Source of the DNA: Sinonovacula constricta
Taxonomy: Eukaryota > Mollusca > Bivalvia > Cardiida > Solecurtidae
Length of the DNA stretch: 64,000 nt
NCBI GenBank assembly: GCA_007844125.1
Contig: CM017563.1
Location: 38,920,970-38,984,969, forward strand
Direction of reading: 5' to 3'
Part shown: positions 30,391-40,891 of the stretch, piece by piece
How positions within the stretch are numbered: position 1 is the stretch's first letter
How the letters are laid out: the number at the start of each line of letters is the position of its first letter
Position numbers and translations under genes: made by a program
The notes under the pieces: model-generated
Database searches by the model: none
What the model saw: only the letters and a program-made list of their open reading frames with translations
Told to the model about the DNA's origin: nothing

Positions 30391-31423
30391 TGATTCACGT
30401 CTACGATTTTGCACGTAGTTACACGTAGTCCGTCTTAAACGTACTAACACGTAGTTACACGTACTTAAACGTAGACTTACTACGGTTAACTAGGGTTGAA
30501 ATACGTAGAAACTCTAGTTATTTATGTGTCAACATACGGTTAACTACGTGTAAGTACGGTTAACTACGTTTAAATACGATTAAAATGGTACGGTTAAACC
30601 AAGTCATCAGTATGGTAAACTAAGTGTTACTGCGGGTCACTACGTACGAGGTACGGTTTAATACGTGTGAGTACGGTAAACTAGGGATAACTACGTGTAG
30701 CTGCGGTTTCAAATCATGGTCGCACCTGCGAAGTTCAGAATGGCCAAGCCCAAAGGAAATTCCCCGTCATTGCGCGCGCTTTTTGGCGGATGTTGGTGTC
30801 TCCGAAGAAGCCAGTCCCTGGTCCACCATCTCCGTGGTTTTCTGTTTTCTCTTCTTTCCTGCTCTTGTAACATTTCCAAATCCGACATATCTCTTGCCAA
30901 ACTCGTAAGTTCAACATTTTCATGTATTAGGAACTTCACAATTAAAATTCTGTCAACCATTATCTCTTTGTAAAAGACAAATAACATCAATTTAATTTTA
31001 GGTTACACGTGGTCAATTTGTATTGTTAACATAACTAATAATTTGACCGTACCTCGAACGTAGCACAACCGTAGTAGACCCTAGTTAACCGTAGTGTTGC
31101 AAGAAGTTCATATCGTTTCTTCATGTATACTACGTGCGGCTACGGTAATGATACGGTAGGTACGGTTGAGTACGGTTAACCACGGTCAACTACGTTTCAT
31201 ATACGGTAACAGTACGTGCATTTAGTCGTAGTTCTCCGTAGCCATTTTTTGAACAAGTCCAAAATTTTTAATCCTTCTACGGAAAAAAGTTCATTCGAAC
31301 TACGTTCATTACTACGATCTACTACGGCCTACTACGGTCTACTACGATCGGTACGGTTAAGTACGGGCTACTACGGTCTACTACGGTTAAACCACGGCTT
31401 ACTACGGCTAATGTGACCAGGCC
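30391..31423. mobile_element. Harbinger-like relic with TACGG/TTAACTACG motif arrays at both ends
   Basis: Two flanking zones (30391-30710 and about 31010-31423) are dense in short variants of TACGGTTAACTACGTG and its reverse complement. Between them lies a minus-strand coding fragment typical of PIF/Harbinger transposases. The right terminus reads outward as GGCCTGGTCACATTAGCC and is followed by TTA, a plausible 3-bp TWA target site for this superfamily. The left terminus is too diverged to fix. The arrays look like repeated subterminal transposase-binding sites. Confidence 0.55.
30709..30888 (-). pseudogene. N-terminal fragment of a PIF/Harbinger-type transposase
   Basis: An ATG-started minus-strand frame (MSDLEMLQEQERRENRK) leads into PRRWWTRDWLLRRHQH. 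The run RRWW, two residues, then WLLRR is the hallmark N-terminal sequence of HARBI1-like nucleases in animals. After RHQH the sequence no longer resembles the family, and no DDE-bearing segment is found nearby, so only the first part survives. A frameshift, a missing exon or a deletion would each explain the break. It could not encode an active transposase. Confidence 0.5.
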
Positions 31424-31504
31424 TTAATGTCAAGTGCTGACTGTTCTAGCCAGGTACCGAAATCCTCTAGTATTTCGCATATCTAAGTAGCATCAACTTG
31501 GTCC

Positions 31505-31541
31505 CTATTCTTTCACAGCTGGCCACCCAGTACTGGAAGAC
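31505..31541 (-). CDS. Possible terminal exon of a minus-strand gene
   Basis: After a good acceptor (TTTTTATGTTGCAG) the frame that continues the CG left by the exon at 32448-32580 reads SSSTGWPAVKE and stops, 37 nt in all. The phase agreement is suggestive, but the exon is very short; an alternative phase-0 reading is open for 24 codons. Confidence 0.3.
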
Positions 31542-31746
31542 CTGCAACATAAAAATATTATTTACAGTTAAAAACAAGTTAAATTGTGTTTCCAGAATCC
31601 CTAAACTCTATCATGTGATGATCTGTGCATAAAACCTGACAACAGCGTTATGGAGTTGTCTCTTCAGGTCAGTGGTTTGGGTATTGACTTTTCAATATAA
31701 TGGCTTGGATTCAATTCTTACTAAATGAATTCCTCATCCCCACTGT

Positions 31747-32058
31747 ACCGGACCTGGTAGCGCAATCGGTAGAGCGTCGGCTCCAGGTACGGGAAGCCCC
31801 GGGTTCGATCCCTGGCCGCGAAATATCAAAGTCGTTAAAAATGGTAGTGTATAGCTCACTTGCTAACGCTCAAGCAAATATAAGGGTAGTTCCACGACTG
31901 GTTGTTCCGGTGTCAGGATAATGTGACTGGGTGTGGTATCATGACAGGTGTTCACGGTATGCTATACACAGTGAATGCAGCACTAGGTCTGCTTCAAGTG
32001 GACACCGTCTCCAGATAACTGAAATACTGTTGATGGGACGATAAACCCCTTAAACAAA
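31747..32058 (+). repeat. tRNA-headed SINE (GGACCTGG family), copy 1
   Basis: Begins with a tRNA-like head: A-box TAGCGCAATCGG matches the consensus exactly, and B-box GGTTCGATCCC follows about 35 bp later. A roughly 230-bp unique body follows, ending ATAAACCCCTTAAACAAA. A 12-bp TSD, CATCCCCACTGT, flanks it at 31735-31746 and 32059-32070. Transcription by RNA polymerase III and LINE-assisted insertion are inferred from family knowledge. Confidence 0.92.
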
Positions 32059-32135
32059 CATCCCCACTGTTTTACCCTTCATTATTTCAAATTCTTAATG
32101 TGCACAGAAAGTTTTTTAATTAAGGCGAAGCAACA

Positions 32136-32295
32136 CTATTATTGTCATTATAGCAACGCCCAGTTATTTTGGTAGAGGAAGACCTCAGACAAATGTCTGG
32201 GTAGAACCACCGACGCATTGCAGGTCAGCTGGAAGACCTTCCTATATGAAGCCACATAGTGATAGGCCAAGTTGTCAGAGGGGCATAAAGTCCTG
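32136..32295 (+). repeat. Dispersed SINE-body repeat
   Basis: Contains ATAGCAACGCCCAGTT, GTAGAGGAAGACC, GGTAGAACCACCGACG and GGTCAGCTGGAAGACCTTCC. It matches the reverse of 41860-42010 and of 2733-2860, and the body of the SINE at 28645-28785. A family of old elements. Confidence 0.6.
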
Positions 32296-32447
32296 GCTTT
32301 AAGCCTCCGACTTGCTGAACAGTTTTCTCCCCTTTGTTCGTTAATCTTAACAGAAAAAAGATAACAATTACTATGTTAGGTAAAAGAAAACAAATATAGC
32401 TAATTAATTGTTAAAAAAATTCATAAGACCATTTATTAACTTCTTAC

Positions 32448-32580
32448 CGATATTTATGGTTTCCAAATGAACCATCACTGTATTTGATCCCTAAGTGATC
32501 TCTGGAAGAGGTTTTGACGATGCGCCTTACTGTAGGTTGAAGAATGCCCTTTATGTCCACATCAGTTCTGTGACCAAGTT
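32448..32580 (-). CDS. Internal exon of an unrecognised minus-strand gene
   Basis: A 133-nt exon with a strong acceptor (AATTTTGCTTTCAG) and a strong donor (TATCG then GTAAGAAG). One base in from a preceding exon it reads 43 codons without a stop: HRTDVDIKGILQPTVRRIV near the start, DHLGIKYSDGSFGNHKY near the end, a soluble and basic composition. It leaves CG for the next exon. Splice-site quality and protein-like composition make this one of the better exon calls in the window. No family recognised. Upstream exons were not found; a candidate acceptor exists at about 32907 but its frames contain stops. Confidence 0.5.
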
Positions 32581-33003
32581 CTGAAAGCAAAATTAATTGC
32601 AGATGGATCATTAGTTTCACACACATACAAAACAAAAAATAAAACCTTACAAAGGTCAGAAGAAGAAAAAATATCACAAATATTAGTCCTTTTTCTACTT
32701 TTTCTGGTTAAACAAAGAAAAACTAGTAATAAGCATTCATGATTATTGTCATTTAAAGGTTCAAGCATATTTACATTGTGTTTTTTTCTCACTTTATGAA
32801 TAGTCTGCTTGGCTTCTCATCTCCTTGAAGTTGGCACCATTGACTTTTGCCGACTTAATGTAAAGAGGTTATCATTGGACAGTCCTTACTTCTCAACCAT
32901 GTCCCTGCAATAAAATAAAATAAAATAAAAATATTATCATTTTTAAATGGCTCAACCATGGTTTGCACTTAATTGTCTTTTTTATACTGATTTTAGGAAT
33001 AAG

Positions 33004-33125
33004 ACTACAGTGATGAATCCCCTGACCCAGAGACGTCTCTGCCCGTGCCTGTTGCTCTGAGATGTTCAACTAAACAGGGGAACTTAAACACATCTTGGAT
33101 CCAGGATTTTTCCAAACAACATTAA
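33004..33125 (+). CDS. Possible terminal exon of the plus-strand split gene
   Basis: Following GATTTTAGGAATAAG the frame AC TAC AGT GAT reads about 40 codons (YSDESPDPETSLPVPVAL early, TSWIQDFSKQH at the end) to a TAA. Its entry phase fits the G left at 27883. It is Ser/Pro/Asp-rich and probably disordered. The acceptor is ordinary because the better AG four to seven bases upstream would bring a stop into frame. No family recognised. Confidence 0.35.
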
Positions 33126-34834
33126 AAATTACAAAAGAGTTGTGAGTTGTCAACATATTAATATTTTTATTATAACAGAACATTTTGAGAAATAGATCAT
33201 ATAAAACAACTAACAACATTGAAGGTGTGGTCTTCTTGGTGTGTGTTAAGTTTTGATATATATCCTACATTAGTGACAGACAGAGCTTATTACCTACTGC
33301 TGACATATAGTTTTAACATTTCATATAAGGAGAACCCTGGTTTACATTACTTATTATAAATTGAGTAAATGTAGAAACTCCACTATCTGAATTGTTTTTG
33401 TATGTTTGATGCAGTAATTTAAGTTTATTTTTATCGATGGAACGCTTCTTTATAGTTGTATGTTGTTTTGACAAATTAAACATGTCAAAGTTCAGAGTTA
33501 AATTAGTCACAACAATGCATGTATGTTCGAAGTATTAACACATTAATAGAAATATAAAGATATAGTTATGATTTAAAACAAACAAGTGTTTGTATTTATT
33601 TGCAACCTGCTTAAGTCCCTACTTTATATAGTATAACTTTTCTTCTTGCAGTGTGAAAACTTTCAACATGGCTCAAGGGTTTAAAACTATTAAATCTTGC
33701 ATCCTGAAATGACACTCTTACTTACACTGGCCTTGAACATACTTTTAATTAATGTTGTCAGAACAAAACAACAATAAATATGTATTACTAATCATTTTAT
33801 TCTTTTTCCATTTCGTTCATGTTAAGGCATTCATGCAAGAACACAGCTTTATAATGTACAGAAAATATTTTAATGTGGAATGACAAATGCATTTATGAAA
33901 GATAAATACAAATACATATAAATGTAAATACGCAGACAACGAGTACTTGATAAATGTGTCATTAAGTGGTTCTTTTAAAGTTTTAAACGTGTGATTTAAT
34001 CTTTATAAGATACACTTTAAATAGTTGTTTTGATAGCATTTAAAACATGTCTCTGTCACCCATTAGATATGGAAAGTGAACTAGATTCTTCTATTATGCT
34101 GATGTCTGTTAACTGTCATATTAGTTTGTAGATTATATGGAGAAATAAACGACATTTAACACAATCCTGCCTTGTGATATGTTAAAAACAGTTTTATGAA
34201 AGGTAAAATGTAAGAAATGGTCTATCACTAAGAAAGCAATACAGAAACAGACTGAAAATTTGAAATCTTTTAATAATATTAAATAATTTTCAAAGGACTG
34301 CAAATAACTGATATTTCCTCTCTGCCTTCCTGACAGTTGTGCTTCTGTTGGCTGGCCCATGGCGTTAAATTTAAAGCTTAACTGTCTCTGAAGAAATGGT
34401 TCGTGTCATGGTAACTGAAAATAATAAAAGTATGTTTTACAGGTTACGGATTAATATATGAAAAGTTGCACCCTCCTAACCTCTGGTTCCAGTCCTACTT
34501 TGGACAAATACATTTATGATTCATTCACCAATAAAAATATGAAACAAAACATAAAAAGTTAGAACAAAAATATTATCATCTTGTTATGTCCTAGATTAAT
34601 GTGACTGTTGTCACACACAAAAATCTTTGCAGGGTAAATCCAACCTATACGTATTAAAAAGATTTGACTATACAATTAATTGTGATATTCAACAGTTTAG
34701 ACATTTTTTTCTCAAACAGCCAGATAAATTACGTCAGATATTAGTAGGACAAAACTGATGAAGACACAGCACATGACATTAAAATACATGTACATTGTAG
34801 TGTTTTAAGTAAACCAATCCTCATACAAGAAAAG
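33126..34834. other. Intergenic, nothing firmly recognised
   Basis: AT-rich. A minus-strand frame at 34133-34360 starts with a good ATG context (AACGCCATGG, MGQPTEAQLSGRQRGNIS), but it runs into hydrophobic AT-rich sequence without a clear donor, so it is not called. Confidence 0.4.
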
Positions 34835-34872
34835 TCGTTGATGCGAAGCATCAAAGGCGACGCAAAAGTTCG
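34835..34872 (-). repeat. Dispersed repeat phrase shared with about 4605-4645
   Basis: Reverse complement reads TTGCGTCGCCTTTGATGCTT, nearly the same as TTGCGTCGCCTTTGACGCTT at 4608. Probably part of the same family as the repeats at 4317-4765 and 36355. Confidence 0.5.
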
Positions 34873-35152
34873 AGATGTAAAGTGATTAAAGCAATATGGG
34901 AGCAAATAACAAAGAAACTTGAAACGTTATAGTTTTTATTTGAAAGTTTTCAGTATATTATAATTTTTCTAGAAAAAGCCTGAGACCATACAATGGTTTA
35001 AAACAAAATGAAAAGTAAAACCGATACCCTTCAATAGTTTCTAAGAGGTTACATAAGTAAAAAAAAAAGTGCCAAATTATAATAAATTACAATGAAACTA
35101 AAGAGTACAAGCAGAAATTGCACATGTGCAGGAGCCCCACATTGCACAAATA

Positions 35153-35315
35153 ATTATTGTTCAGATAGTTTTTATCTGGAACATAGTATACAAAGAACCA
35201 TGTTTAATATTTCCTAAACTTAACCTATTTCTCCCATTTAAAGTAAAATGGATGAAGACAGACTGAGAGAATCAGTCAAGAGAGAACGATCTAGTATGTC
35301 TTTTATCCCGATGGA
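35153..35315 (+). repeat. Dispersed repeat shared with 8428-8585
   Basis: See 8428-8585; same orientation, shared order of short phrases, diverged. Confidence 0.6.
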
Positions 35316-35599
35316 ATAAATATTGTAACAAAGCAATGTTACTACCTAAGTATGTGCTACTGTGGTTTAAACTGAGCTGACATTAAGAATACATCAGTTG
35401 CTGTCAAGTGAAAGGTAGTATATGTCATTCAATAGAGGAAAGAAATAACTACAAAAATAATTAATCTTATTATCCAAAACGGATATTATTTTCTAGTAAA
35501 TATGGGTGTAAGGACGTTATAATAAGTCCTAACATATTCTGTTATTTTTGGCAAAATGTTCGTGTAATAAAGGGCGTAACAAGAAGTAAATCTCATTCA
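35316..35599. other. Intergenic, nothing recognised
   Basis: No supported feature. Confidence 0.4.
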
Positions 35600-36035
35600 G
35601 GTCAAGGGTTTGAACCCCAAACCCTTCGATCCCGAGTCCATAAACCTACCCTCTTGACCAAGAACACTTCAACTATGTTATAAATACTTTCTTGGTGTGT
35701 TTCAAACGTCTCTTTAATGATCATCCAAATCGTTAACAATATATCTTTTTTCAAACTTGCCATAACGGGTCTAAGGTTTGAATTCGGAAGCAATCCTGAG
35801 TCTATAAACTTAACCTCTTGACCAAGAACATTTCAAGCCTATTATAAATGCTTTCTTGGTATATTGAACGTTTCTCGTATGCAAGTGAATTAAACATTCG
35901 AATCTTTAATAATATCCTTTTGAAAACTGCTCGTGACAGTGCAAGGAATTGAATTAGAAACCGTCTTATCCAGAGACTTAAACTCTTGACCACAAACACT
36001 TCAGAAATGACATAAAAGCATTCCTGCACGCTGGA
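35600..36035. repeat. Diverged tandem repeat, about 170 bp x 2.5
   Basis: Units begin near 35600, 35767 and 35937, each with a GG(T)CWAGG-TTTGAAT-like start, then CCTCTTGACCAAGAACA, TTCAA, TATRAATGCTTTCTTGGT and TTTCWAACGT. The minus-strand frames across them repeat a FLVKR-SLW phrase simply because the DNA repeats. No coding function is inferred. Confidence 0.65.
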
Positions 36036-36354
36036 AGCACTGGAAATGCTATTATTTAGATAAGCGGGGCCTTACAAAAATCTTAATGTATCTTTACAGT
36101 GCATTTAAGTCAGGTTTTACCATGCAAACTCAAAAGACTGTTCAGTACTGTTTCGTTGCTAATAGGTAATCTCAACTGGTAAGCATGCAGTCCGAACATA
36201 GAAAAGATGTACCGACGAGCATAGAGAGGCGTAGAAAGCGTCTATTTGAATTTACGTTAACATTTTTATATAAAAAAAGAAATAATCCCAAATATCTCGT
36301 TTTTACCACGTTTTCATAAAATTTACAGACATATTTTTTTTTTAAATAAATAAA

Positions 36355-36440
36355 TAAAAAATAAACGCCGTTTACTGAATTCGGACCCGTATTTTATCAG
36401 GATTAGAAGGGGCGGTACGCGTAAATGTGCAGCGGAAGTA
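36355..36440 (-). repeat. Third copy of the repeat at 4317-4765
   Basis: Reverse complement contains GATAAAATACGGGTCC, AATTCAGTAAACGGCGTT and TTTATTTTTT, matching 4700-4765 in order. It lies just outside the left direct repeat of the YR retroelement. Confidence 0.5.
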
Positions 36441-36621
36441 GTACCCCCGGACAGTTTTCTGTTGTTGTTGATATTTTTGTTTAGTTACTGTATTTGCTAT
36501 AATTAAAATAATCTCATGCAATTTGGTGTAAAACAAAGCTTAGACATTGTAGAATTATACAAAAATGCAAAAATAACTGCACTCCTATATCTGCTCAATA
36601 ATGGACTGATCCATTTATACC

Positions 36622-36709
36622 GGTACAGCGACACCCACCGTATAAATCTCACGACAAGGGAAATTATTTATCTGCTTATTCATTTCAATCAATCGCAGAA
36701 AAATACATT
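36622..36709 (+). repeat. Direct repeat bordering the YR retroelement (left copy)
   Basis: About 88 bp containing ACAGCGACACC, ATCTCACGACAAGGGAAATT and GCTTATTCATTTCAATCAA. It is repeated at 40892-40979 with about 8 differences in the same orientation, consistent with terminal or split direct repeats of a tyrosine-recombinase retroelement. Confidence 0.85.
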
Positions 36710-36894
36710 TCCCTTCATCATTCTATATATACTTGAATCAAAGAAAACAAACACAAATAATATAATTACTATTTGTAATTGTAGTAGCACTTGGACAACC
36801 AACTGAATACAAAGAACGGGACCATGAGTTCAATGATAATGATATACATTATGATCACTTAACACATAGCAAAAACAGTTAACAATAACAGCAA

Positions 36895-37728
36895 TTAATA
36901 ATGCAACGACATCGACACAGATAACTGCTCATGTAAGTCATTTTTCACGTAGCCATCTTTGGCATTTTCACTCATCGATCTACCATGACGTTTAAACATC
37001 CTGTCTTTGATGCCTTTGTTTGCCGCTGCAGAAGCGCCACCTGCCCTGAGAGAATGCAGGCAATACTTCGAAATGTCAGTCACATGTGGCTCAAACACAT
37101 GTCTAAATTCATCCCTTAAACACGTTTATAACATAGATTTCACAGTTTTCCGTTTCTTAAAGCCTTTCTTACATTTGCTTAGATTGCAAAACAAAGGATC
37201 GGACATTTCCAACTTTGCCCAATCAATAAAACGTTCAGTATTTAAGGGGACATCACTTGGTTCCAGTTCTAGTTATCAAAACCCAAGCGCCATCTCGGTA
37301 CTTATCAGTTTTGCTGCTCTCAATAAAAATAGCCAAATAAGACGAATAGAATACTAAATCAGAGACAAGTATATTTAATTATTCTGAACTACGAAAAAAT
37401 CCAGCAAACCCAAGCAAGCTTGCACAAATAATGCGTTTTTTTTTGCGTTATTATCTTGAAAAAGTCTATCATACATGCATGAAAGAATATCTACTGTCAT
37501 AATTTCTTTTTTCGTTATTTTCTTAGCTAATAATCTTTTAGCTGCTTCTAAGGTATTAACAACTAAAGGAGAACTAGTTGGTGTACTTAAACCATTTATA
37601 TCGTGAAACCACTTAATTGAATAATATGCACTTAGGACAGGACTAGCACTGTTCGCGCTTTGAATTAAAGAAACTAAATATAAAGCCACCGGAAACGCCT
37701 TTGCCGGCAAGATGTCCCCACTTCCCAA
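36895..37728 (-). pseudogene. Tyrosine recombinase of the YR retroelement (broken)
   Basis: Two minus-strand pieces. 37728-37375 is the helical N-terminal part (SANSASPVLSAYYSIKWFHD, then LEAAKRLLAKK). 37098-36895 is the catalytic C-terminus with HSLRAGGASAAANKG, a following HGR and GYV, giving the conserved His-x2-Arg, His and nucleophilic Tyr of the family. The first catalytic Arg segment between them is not continuous in one frame. It would recombine circular cDNA into the genome in an intact element. Confidence 0.7.
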
Positions 37729-38068
37729 ACCGTTAGCTTTATATAAACAATTTCATATAAAAGCTTTGTCTCATTTATACTGTAAATTAAGAAGTGAAAA
37801 TAATCAGAAACATGACTAGCGATACCGCCTGTCATAACAGCCGTCTGCTCCCAGACTGGCTAACAATACTGCACTTAATGCGATACCGCCATATATGCAT
37901 ACTTCATATGTCTAAATTGAGGTTGCCTGCTCCTATATCAACAAACATTAAATAATATGTCACCATATATATACATACATTTATGTATCTAAGAACTTGG
38001 ATTGTCTGCTACTAGACAGATTACTCTTAATGCGATACCGCCAAAATATATACACAACACGTTATGCG
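37729..38068. other. Noncoding spacer with GCGATACCGCC repeats inside the YR element
   Basis: GCGATACCGCC occurs at about 37819, 37880 and 38031 (three times), with AGACTGGCTAACAATACTGC-type and CTACTAGACAGATTACTCTT-type phrases between. Such short internal repeats are not explained by coding and might be remnants of split direct repeats or a later insertion. Confidence 0.45.
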
Positions 38069-38516
38069 CTAAAGTCTTAGATGCAGAGCTATCATACGGA
38101 AATTAAAATCTACATTTCCAAACATCACCTTTTCATTTGGACATCGTGTGTAATATTCTTTCCTTGTCGGTAGATCAATAAAATCAGACACTGCCGGTAT
38201 TAATTTTCCCGATGGACACAATGTAGGCCAAAATGCAGCTGACCTCCAAACAGGTAGTACAAGGACACCTCGCGCTTTATCTAAAGCCATTTTCTTTACA
38301 ATTACATGAATTATCACGGTGGTTGTACAAACAATCCGAAACTGTCTCCCCAGTGAGCTGTGAAAGCGTCAATATCATAACAGGAAGAATTCCAAAATCT
38401 GGAATAAATTTCTTCCTCCTTCGCATTATTTTCAGAAGCATACCAGTCCACTTCAAACAAACCAAACCTGTCTTGCAACATGTTGAACACGGAAATCGAC
38501 AAACCCCACTCATCAT
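38069..38516 (-). pseudogene. Post-RNase H region of the YR retroelement
   Basis: Two overlapping frames. 38502-38314 encodes FEVDWYASENNA, FWNSSCYDIDAF and QPP; 38317-38069 encodes KARGVLVLPVWRSAAFWPTL. The order of a D-x-ASxxNA motif, a FW...DAF motif and GVLVLPVWRSAxFWP is characteristic of DIRS-like polyproteins after RNase H. The frame changes once between them. Confidence 0.65.
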
Positions 38517-38685
38517 TATCGACTATCTTTTATAAATAATCAGCTCTTTCGTTTTCAGTTCTAGGAATCCATTCAATATCAAGTCTGATAGAATTTCTAA
38601 TACAAACATTAATTTTTTTATGGCTATACTTTGCAAATCATGCTTCATAGAACCCTTAGCAACAATTGACGCCACACCCTGGTTA

Positions 38686-38958
38686 TCAGTGAACCATTTT
38701 ACACGCTGATTGACCAATTAATGAATCAATGACTAAAACTCTATACACTGCAACGAGTTCCCGCCAAGTAGAGGACTGAACAGTCTCAGCCTGAGACCAC
38801 GTACCTTTAGATATGTCGTCAGCAGCAGAAACTATATAGCCCGCGAACCCTGAGCTGCTAGCATCAGAATAAATAATCTTTGTAATCCTACAAGATTCAA
38901 AAATATTTCTACTATTTATAGAATCTAGTGCCTTACTCCAAAACTTAATCTGATACAA
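38686..38958 (-). pseudogene. RNase H region of the YR retroelement
   Basis: The frame contains IIYSDASSSGFAGYIV (the YSDAS-type first catalytic Asp of RNase H), then GTWSQAE and SSTWRELVAVYRVL, matching the second catalytic-acid helix (WREL). A frame break separates it from the adjoining 38523-38717 frame, which carries WFTDNQGVASIV with the third Asp (TDN). Confidence 0.7.
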
Positions 38959-39227
38959 AGTCTCTTCCGAGACCGTGATATACGAATCCCAAATGTACGC
39001 TTAGATATCTGGTCATTATCTGGGACAGGTGACCTATTACCCCTGACATGGAGATTATTTGACCTACTAGGCTTGCTAGTGTCCTCGCGCGTACCGCCTA
39101 TGCACTTTTAAGCCATCCAAAACAATGAAAATTGTAGCTTTACGTTTTCTTATTCTTATTCTATTTTCTGTTATGGCTATTTTACCTTCATGTGTACACC
39201 CAAATAAACTAACTCTTGTACAGGTAA

Positions 39228-39693
39228 CTACTCCGACTTTTCTGCATTAGGCACAAACCCAGAAGATAATAAATCCTGCTTTATCTCGCTCCCCATCTGA
39301 AAAGTTTCATCATAGGAATTTTTGAAACCTATGCCATCATCTAAAAACATTGACATTCTTTTGCCCTCTCCTCTCCACTTTGAAATAAGAGATGTAGTAA
39401 GCTTTGTAAAAATATGACATTCTGAAGACAAACCAAACGGTAAAACCAAAAACTTGTAAAATACTACTGCACCATCACTTCCGGACCAGAAAAATCCTAA
39501 AAATTCTGTGTGTGGCCTGTAAATCTCTACAAAATGATAGGCACTTGTAAGATCGAATTTGACCATGAAATCTGCTTTTTGCAAAAAACGATAGTGCAAT
39601 GTTTATATCATCATATTTAACATGTTGTTTCCACAGATGCTTATTTACAACACGCAAATCTAGAATCAAACGTTTTTTGCCAGAACTATGCAC
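39228..39693 (-). pseudogene. Reverse transcriptase of the YR retroelement (two frames)
   Basis: 39693-39475 encodes KKRLILDLRVVNKHLW and 39599-39228 encodes KFDLTSAYHFVEI, FKFLVLPFGLSS and the catalytic MFLDDGIGF (FLDD for YxDD). The two frames overlap, so one frameshift lies near 39590. Motif order is normal for RT. Confidence 0.75.
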
Positions 39694-40502
39694 AGAGACA
39701 GAGGATTAACAGCAAACGCATCAACAATGCATTTTTCAATCAAGACCCCGTCTAGCAATTTCTGGATTGCGTCCACTACAAATTCGCTTTCTTTTAAAGC
39801 AGATTTATTATTCTTCAAATTACTTTTAGATGGCAAAGAATAAAACGGGATTCTATATCCAAACCCTATTGTATCCAAACTGAAACTATTTGTACTAATA
39901 TCTTTCCGAAATTCCAAACATTGCTTTAATCTGCCTCTCACTGTAATAGATTTTTGCCCTTGTTCATACTCAAAATAATCGTGAGTAAAACGCTCGTAAT
40001 CAATATCATACTCATCTTTCATGGACAACACATCACTTTTTGTGATAGACTGGTATCCGACTTCATGCTTGATGACATGAGGACAGTCCCTTCGTAAATG
40101 ACGGAAGTCGCCGCATGCGAAACAGGTGCCTGTTTGCATGGAACCGCTGCAGAGAAAGGGACCTGTTTGAGCACGTTGGATTCCCCGAAAAGATCTGGCT
40201 GGAAAAGGCTGCAGCAAAAAACGGTCTGCTAGGAAAAAAAGGGTGGAGGAAAAACAGCCAACAACGCTAGTACTAGGAGCCCGACTGACTGTAGCTGTAG
40301 CCATTTTACCCTTGATAGAACTTGTGGACCGCTTGCGTTTACGGGCTCGATTCTCGGCTTTGTAGATTTTTGCCTCATCATCACTATCGCTGGCTACCAG
40401 ATTGTTCTCGTACTGTCTCACAGTCTCCCACCCACCTGGAGATGAATTTGCTATACGTATGAGTTTACTTCGTTTTCTGATTTTTTTACCAAATTCCTTC
40501 AA
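39666..40502 (-). CDS. Gag-like frame with CCHC zinc knuckle, YR retroelement
   Basis: 278 open codons. The N-terminus is basic with a bipartite Lys/Arg stretch (RARKRKRSTSS). A CX2CX4HX4C knuckle (CFACGDFRHLRRDC) sits near residue 130, followed by an acidic/aromatic region (DEYDIDYERFTHDYFEYEQ). The end runs into the start of RT-like sequence (NPLSLCIVLAKNV), so the original frame probably continued into Pol. It would bind element RNA. The true start may lie upstream, where frames are broken. Confidence 0.65.
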   Translation of the reverse strand: MKEFGKKIRKRSKLIRIANSSPGGWETVRQYENNLVASDSDDEAKIYKAENRARKRKRSTSSIKGKMATATVSRAPSTSVVGCFSSTLFFLADRFLLQPFPARSFRGIQRAQTGPFLCSGSMQTGTCFACGDFRHLRRDCPHVIKHEVGYQSITKSDVLSMKDEYDIDYERFTHDYFEYEQGQKSITVRGRLKQCLEFRKDISTNSFSLDTIGFGYRIPFYSLPSKSNLKNNKSALKESEFVVDAIQKLLDGVLIEKCIVDAFAVNPLSLCIVLAKNV

Positions 40503-40891
40503 CAGCTCCGCACAATAGCTCCTTTTACTGTGTTCAACAGCCCAAAATAGCCTTCTGTACAGTTTCCTCCAAGTCTGTGTTGAACTCCAAATTGGCCTTG
40601 TTTCCTTGAAATTTACACACCAAGTCCTTTGCAGTTTTAAGTTTCTTTAATTCAGTTTTAAAACACAAACTATTTCCCTGTACCTCCTCTCGCAAGGATA
40701 ACACTTATTGTCTTAAACCTGACAAGACCTCTTGAATGTTAAATTCAAAACCGCTACCAGTTTGACCAGTCTGACCACGTGGTTGCTCTTCACACATGTT
40801 TGCAACCGCAGTAAAAACTAACCGTGTATCACCGTCGGCTGCCCAAAGCTGAATGACTTATCTACTAGAAAAGCCGCACGAAGTGCACGTG

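Noticed and set aside
30624..30973. Plus-strand open frames across the Harbinger-like relic
   Set aside because: They are antisense to the better-supported RRWW-containing minus-strand frame and have no recognisable domain.
31747..31820. tRNA gene with good A and B boxes
   Set aside because: It is followed by the same 230-bp body and tail as three other copies and flanked by a TSD, so it is a SINE head; the anticodon arm does not fold as a tRNA.
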